A stretch of 40,656 nt of DNA. Origin: DATLXH01 sp035576005 (GTDB taxonomy: Bacteria; Acidobacteriota; Thermoanaerobaculia; Gp7-AA8). The position numbers and the translations under genes are program-made. Shown piece after piece: positions 40,437 through 40,656 of the stretch. Positions within the stretch are counted from its first letter, which is position 1; each line of letters opens with the position of its first letter. The notes under the pieces are model-generated. The model saw nothing but the letters and a program-made list of their open reading frames with translations. It had not been told where the DNA came from and made no database searches. Location of the stretch: positions 1 to 40,656 of the forward strand of contig DATLXH010000137.1 in assembly GCA_035576005.1 (NCBI GenBank), in the 5' to 3' direction.

Positions 40437-40656
40437 GATCCCTTGCTCGACGCTTATAACCCGCTTCTGATGACACCGGTTCACTGTCTGACGTCGTTGA
40501 GCCGCGAAGCGGCTCATCCCTCTCCCCGGCGGGGAGAGGGAAGCGAGCGGAGCGAAGCAGGGAGAGGGGCGTGAAAGTCTCGCCAGTCCGTCGAAAAGGG
40601 CGAGGTCTTCGTATCTCTCGCGGCCCCTCTCCCGGTCGCTTACGCGACCACCCTCT
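40437..40656. repeat. Composite repeat region, cut by the window end
   Basis: GATCCCTTGCTCGACGCT (40437-40454) and GATGACACC (40469-40477) are remains of the stem at 5225-5350. Then follow hairpins GAGCCGC/GCGGCTC (40499-40515), CCCTCTCCCC/GGGGAGAGGG (40518-40540), outer arms GGAGAGGGGC (40561-40570) with GCCCCTCTCC (40623-40632), and GGTCGC/GCGACC (40634-40649). From 40341 to 40436 I see nothing. No gene is present. Confidence 0.85.

Noticed and set aside
1..40656. Defence system, prophage, integrative element or biosynthetic cluster
   Set aside because: No integrase, transposase, nuclease-helicase set, toxin-antitoxin pair, phage structural gene or modular synthase is present; genes are ordinary chromosomal ones.
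1..40656. tRNA or rRNA genes
   Set aside because: No cloverleaf with a TTCGA-type T loop and matching acceptor stem and no rRNA sequence was recognised by eye.

Overview
The window is a gene-dense stretch (about 31 protein-coding genes, no rRNA or tRNA found) of a free-living, high-GC, didermic bacterium. The murein and outer-membrane-type genes (MurF, a SurA-like protein), the degradative acyl-CoA genes, a PheT without its OB domain and many soil-metagenome-type intergenic palindromes suggest an Acidobacteriota-like heterotroph. This is an inference; no marker rRNA is present and the phylum should be checked by searching the proteins.

Layout. 1-3617: minus-strand operon meaB > pheT > coiled-coil protein. 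3823-4965: acyl-CoA dehydrogenase. 5525-9542: minus-strand group of an isocitrate/isopropylmalate-type dehydrogenase, an aconitase-superfamily hydratase with permuted domain order, and an EamA exporter. 9830-14019: glycolipid/surface-sugar genes (membrane glycosyltransferase, GT2 glycosyltransferase, ChbG/HpnK deacetylase), all minus. 14052-17926: methyltransferase, TVP38-type membrane protein, glutaryl-CoA dehydrogenase and class II fructose-1,6-bisphosphatase, closed by a clear intrinsic terminator. 18020-21382: a small secreted protein and, divergent from it, trpF-trpB-trpA. 21409-28442: minus-strand heat-shock block hrcA-grpE-dnaK-dnaJ, followed by a lipid kinase, prmA and a DUF1801 gene. 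28816-40340: SurA-like protein, murF, a second lipid kinase, gamma-glutamyltransferase, a TrmN6-like methyltransferase, a secreted unknown, a flavin/PNPOx-fold protein, an M28 peptidase (minus), an M23 peptidase and a DinB/YfiT protein.

How the genes work together. Most are housekeeping or central metabolism: tryptophan synthesis, proteostasis (HrcA/GrpE/DnaK/DnaJ plus SurA-like), translation (PheT, PrmA, TrmN6-like), cell wall (MurF, M23), acyl-CoA and amino-acid catabolism (MeaB, two acyl-CoA dehydrogenases, GGT, M28) and gluconeogenesis (GlpX). No CRISPR, prophage, transposase, defence island or biosynthetic gene cluster is visible.

The unusual content lies between the genes. Nearly every gap over 150 bp holds a large imperfect palindrome. 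At least one family (about 180 bp, four copies, ends AGCCCGCATTTCTCACA) is dispersed in both orientations, and its two arms change together between copies. A second, modular family joins different long stems to a common tail (about 50 bp, containing AACCCGCAT). Smaller repeats supply the last codons of trpB and the start codon of a methyltransferase gene. These repeats are the best candidate for something undescribed here.
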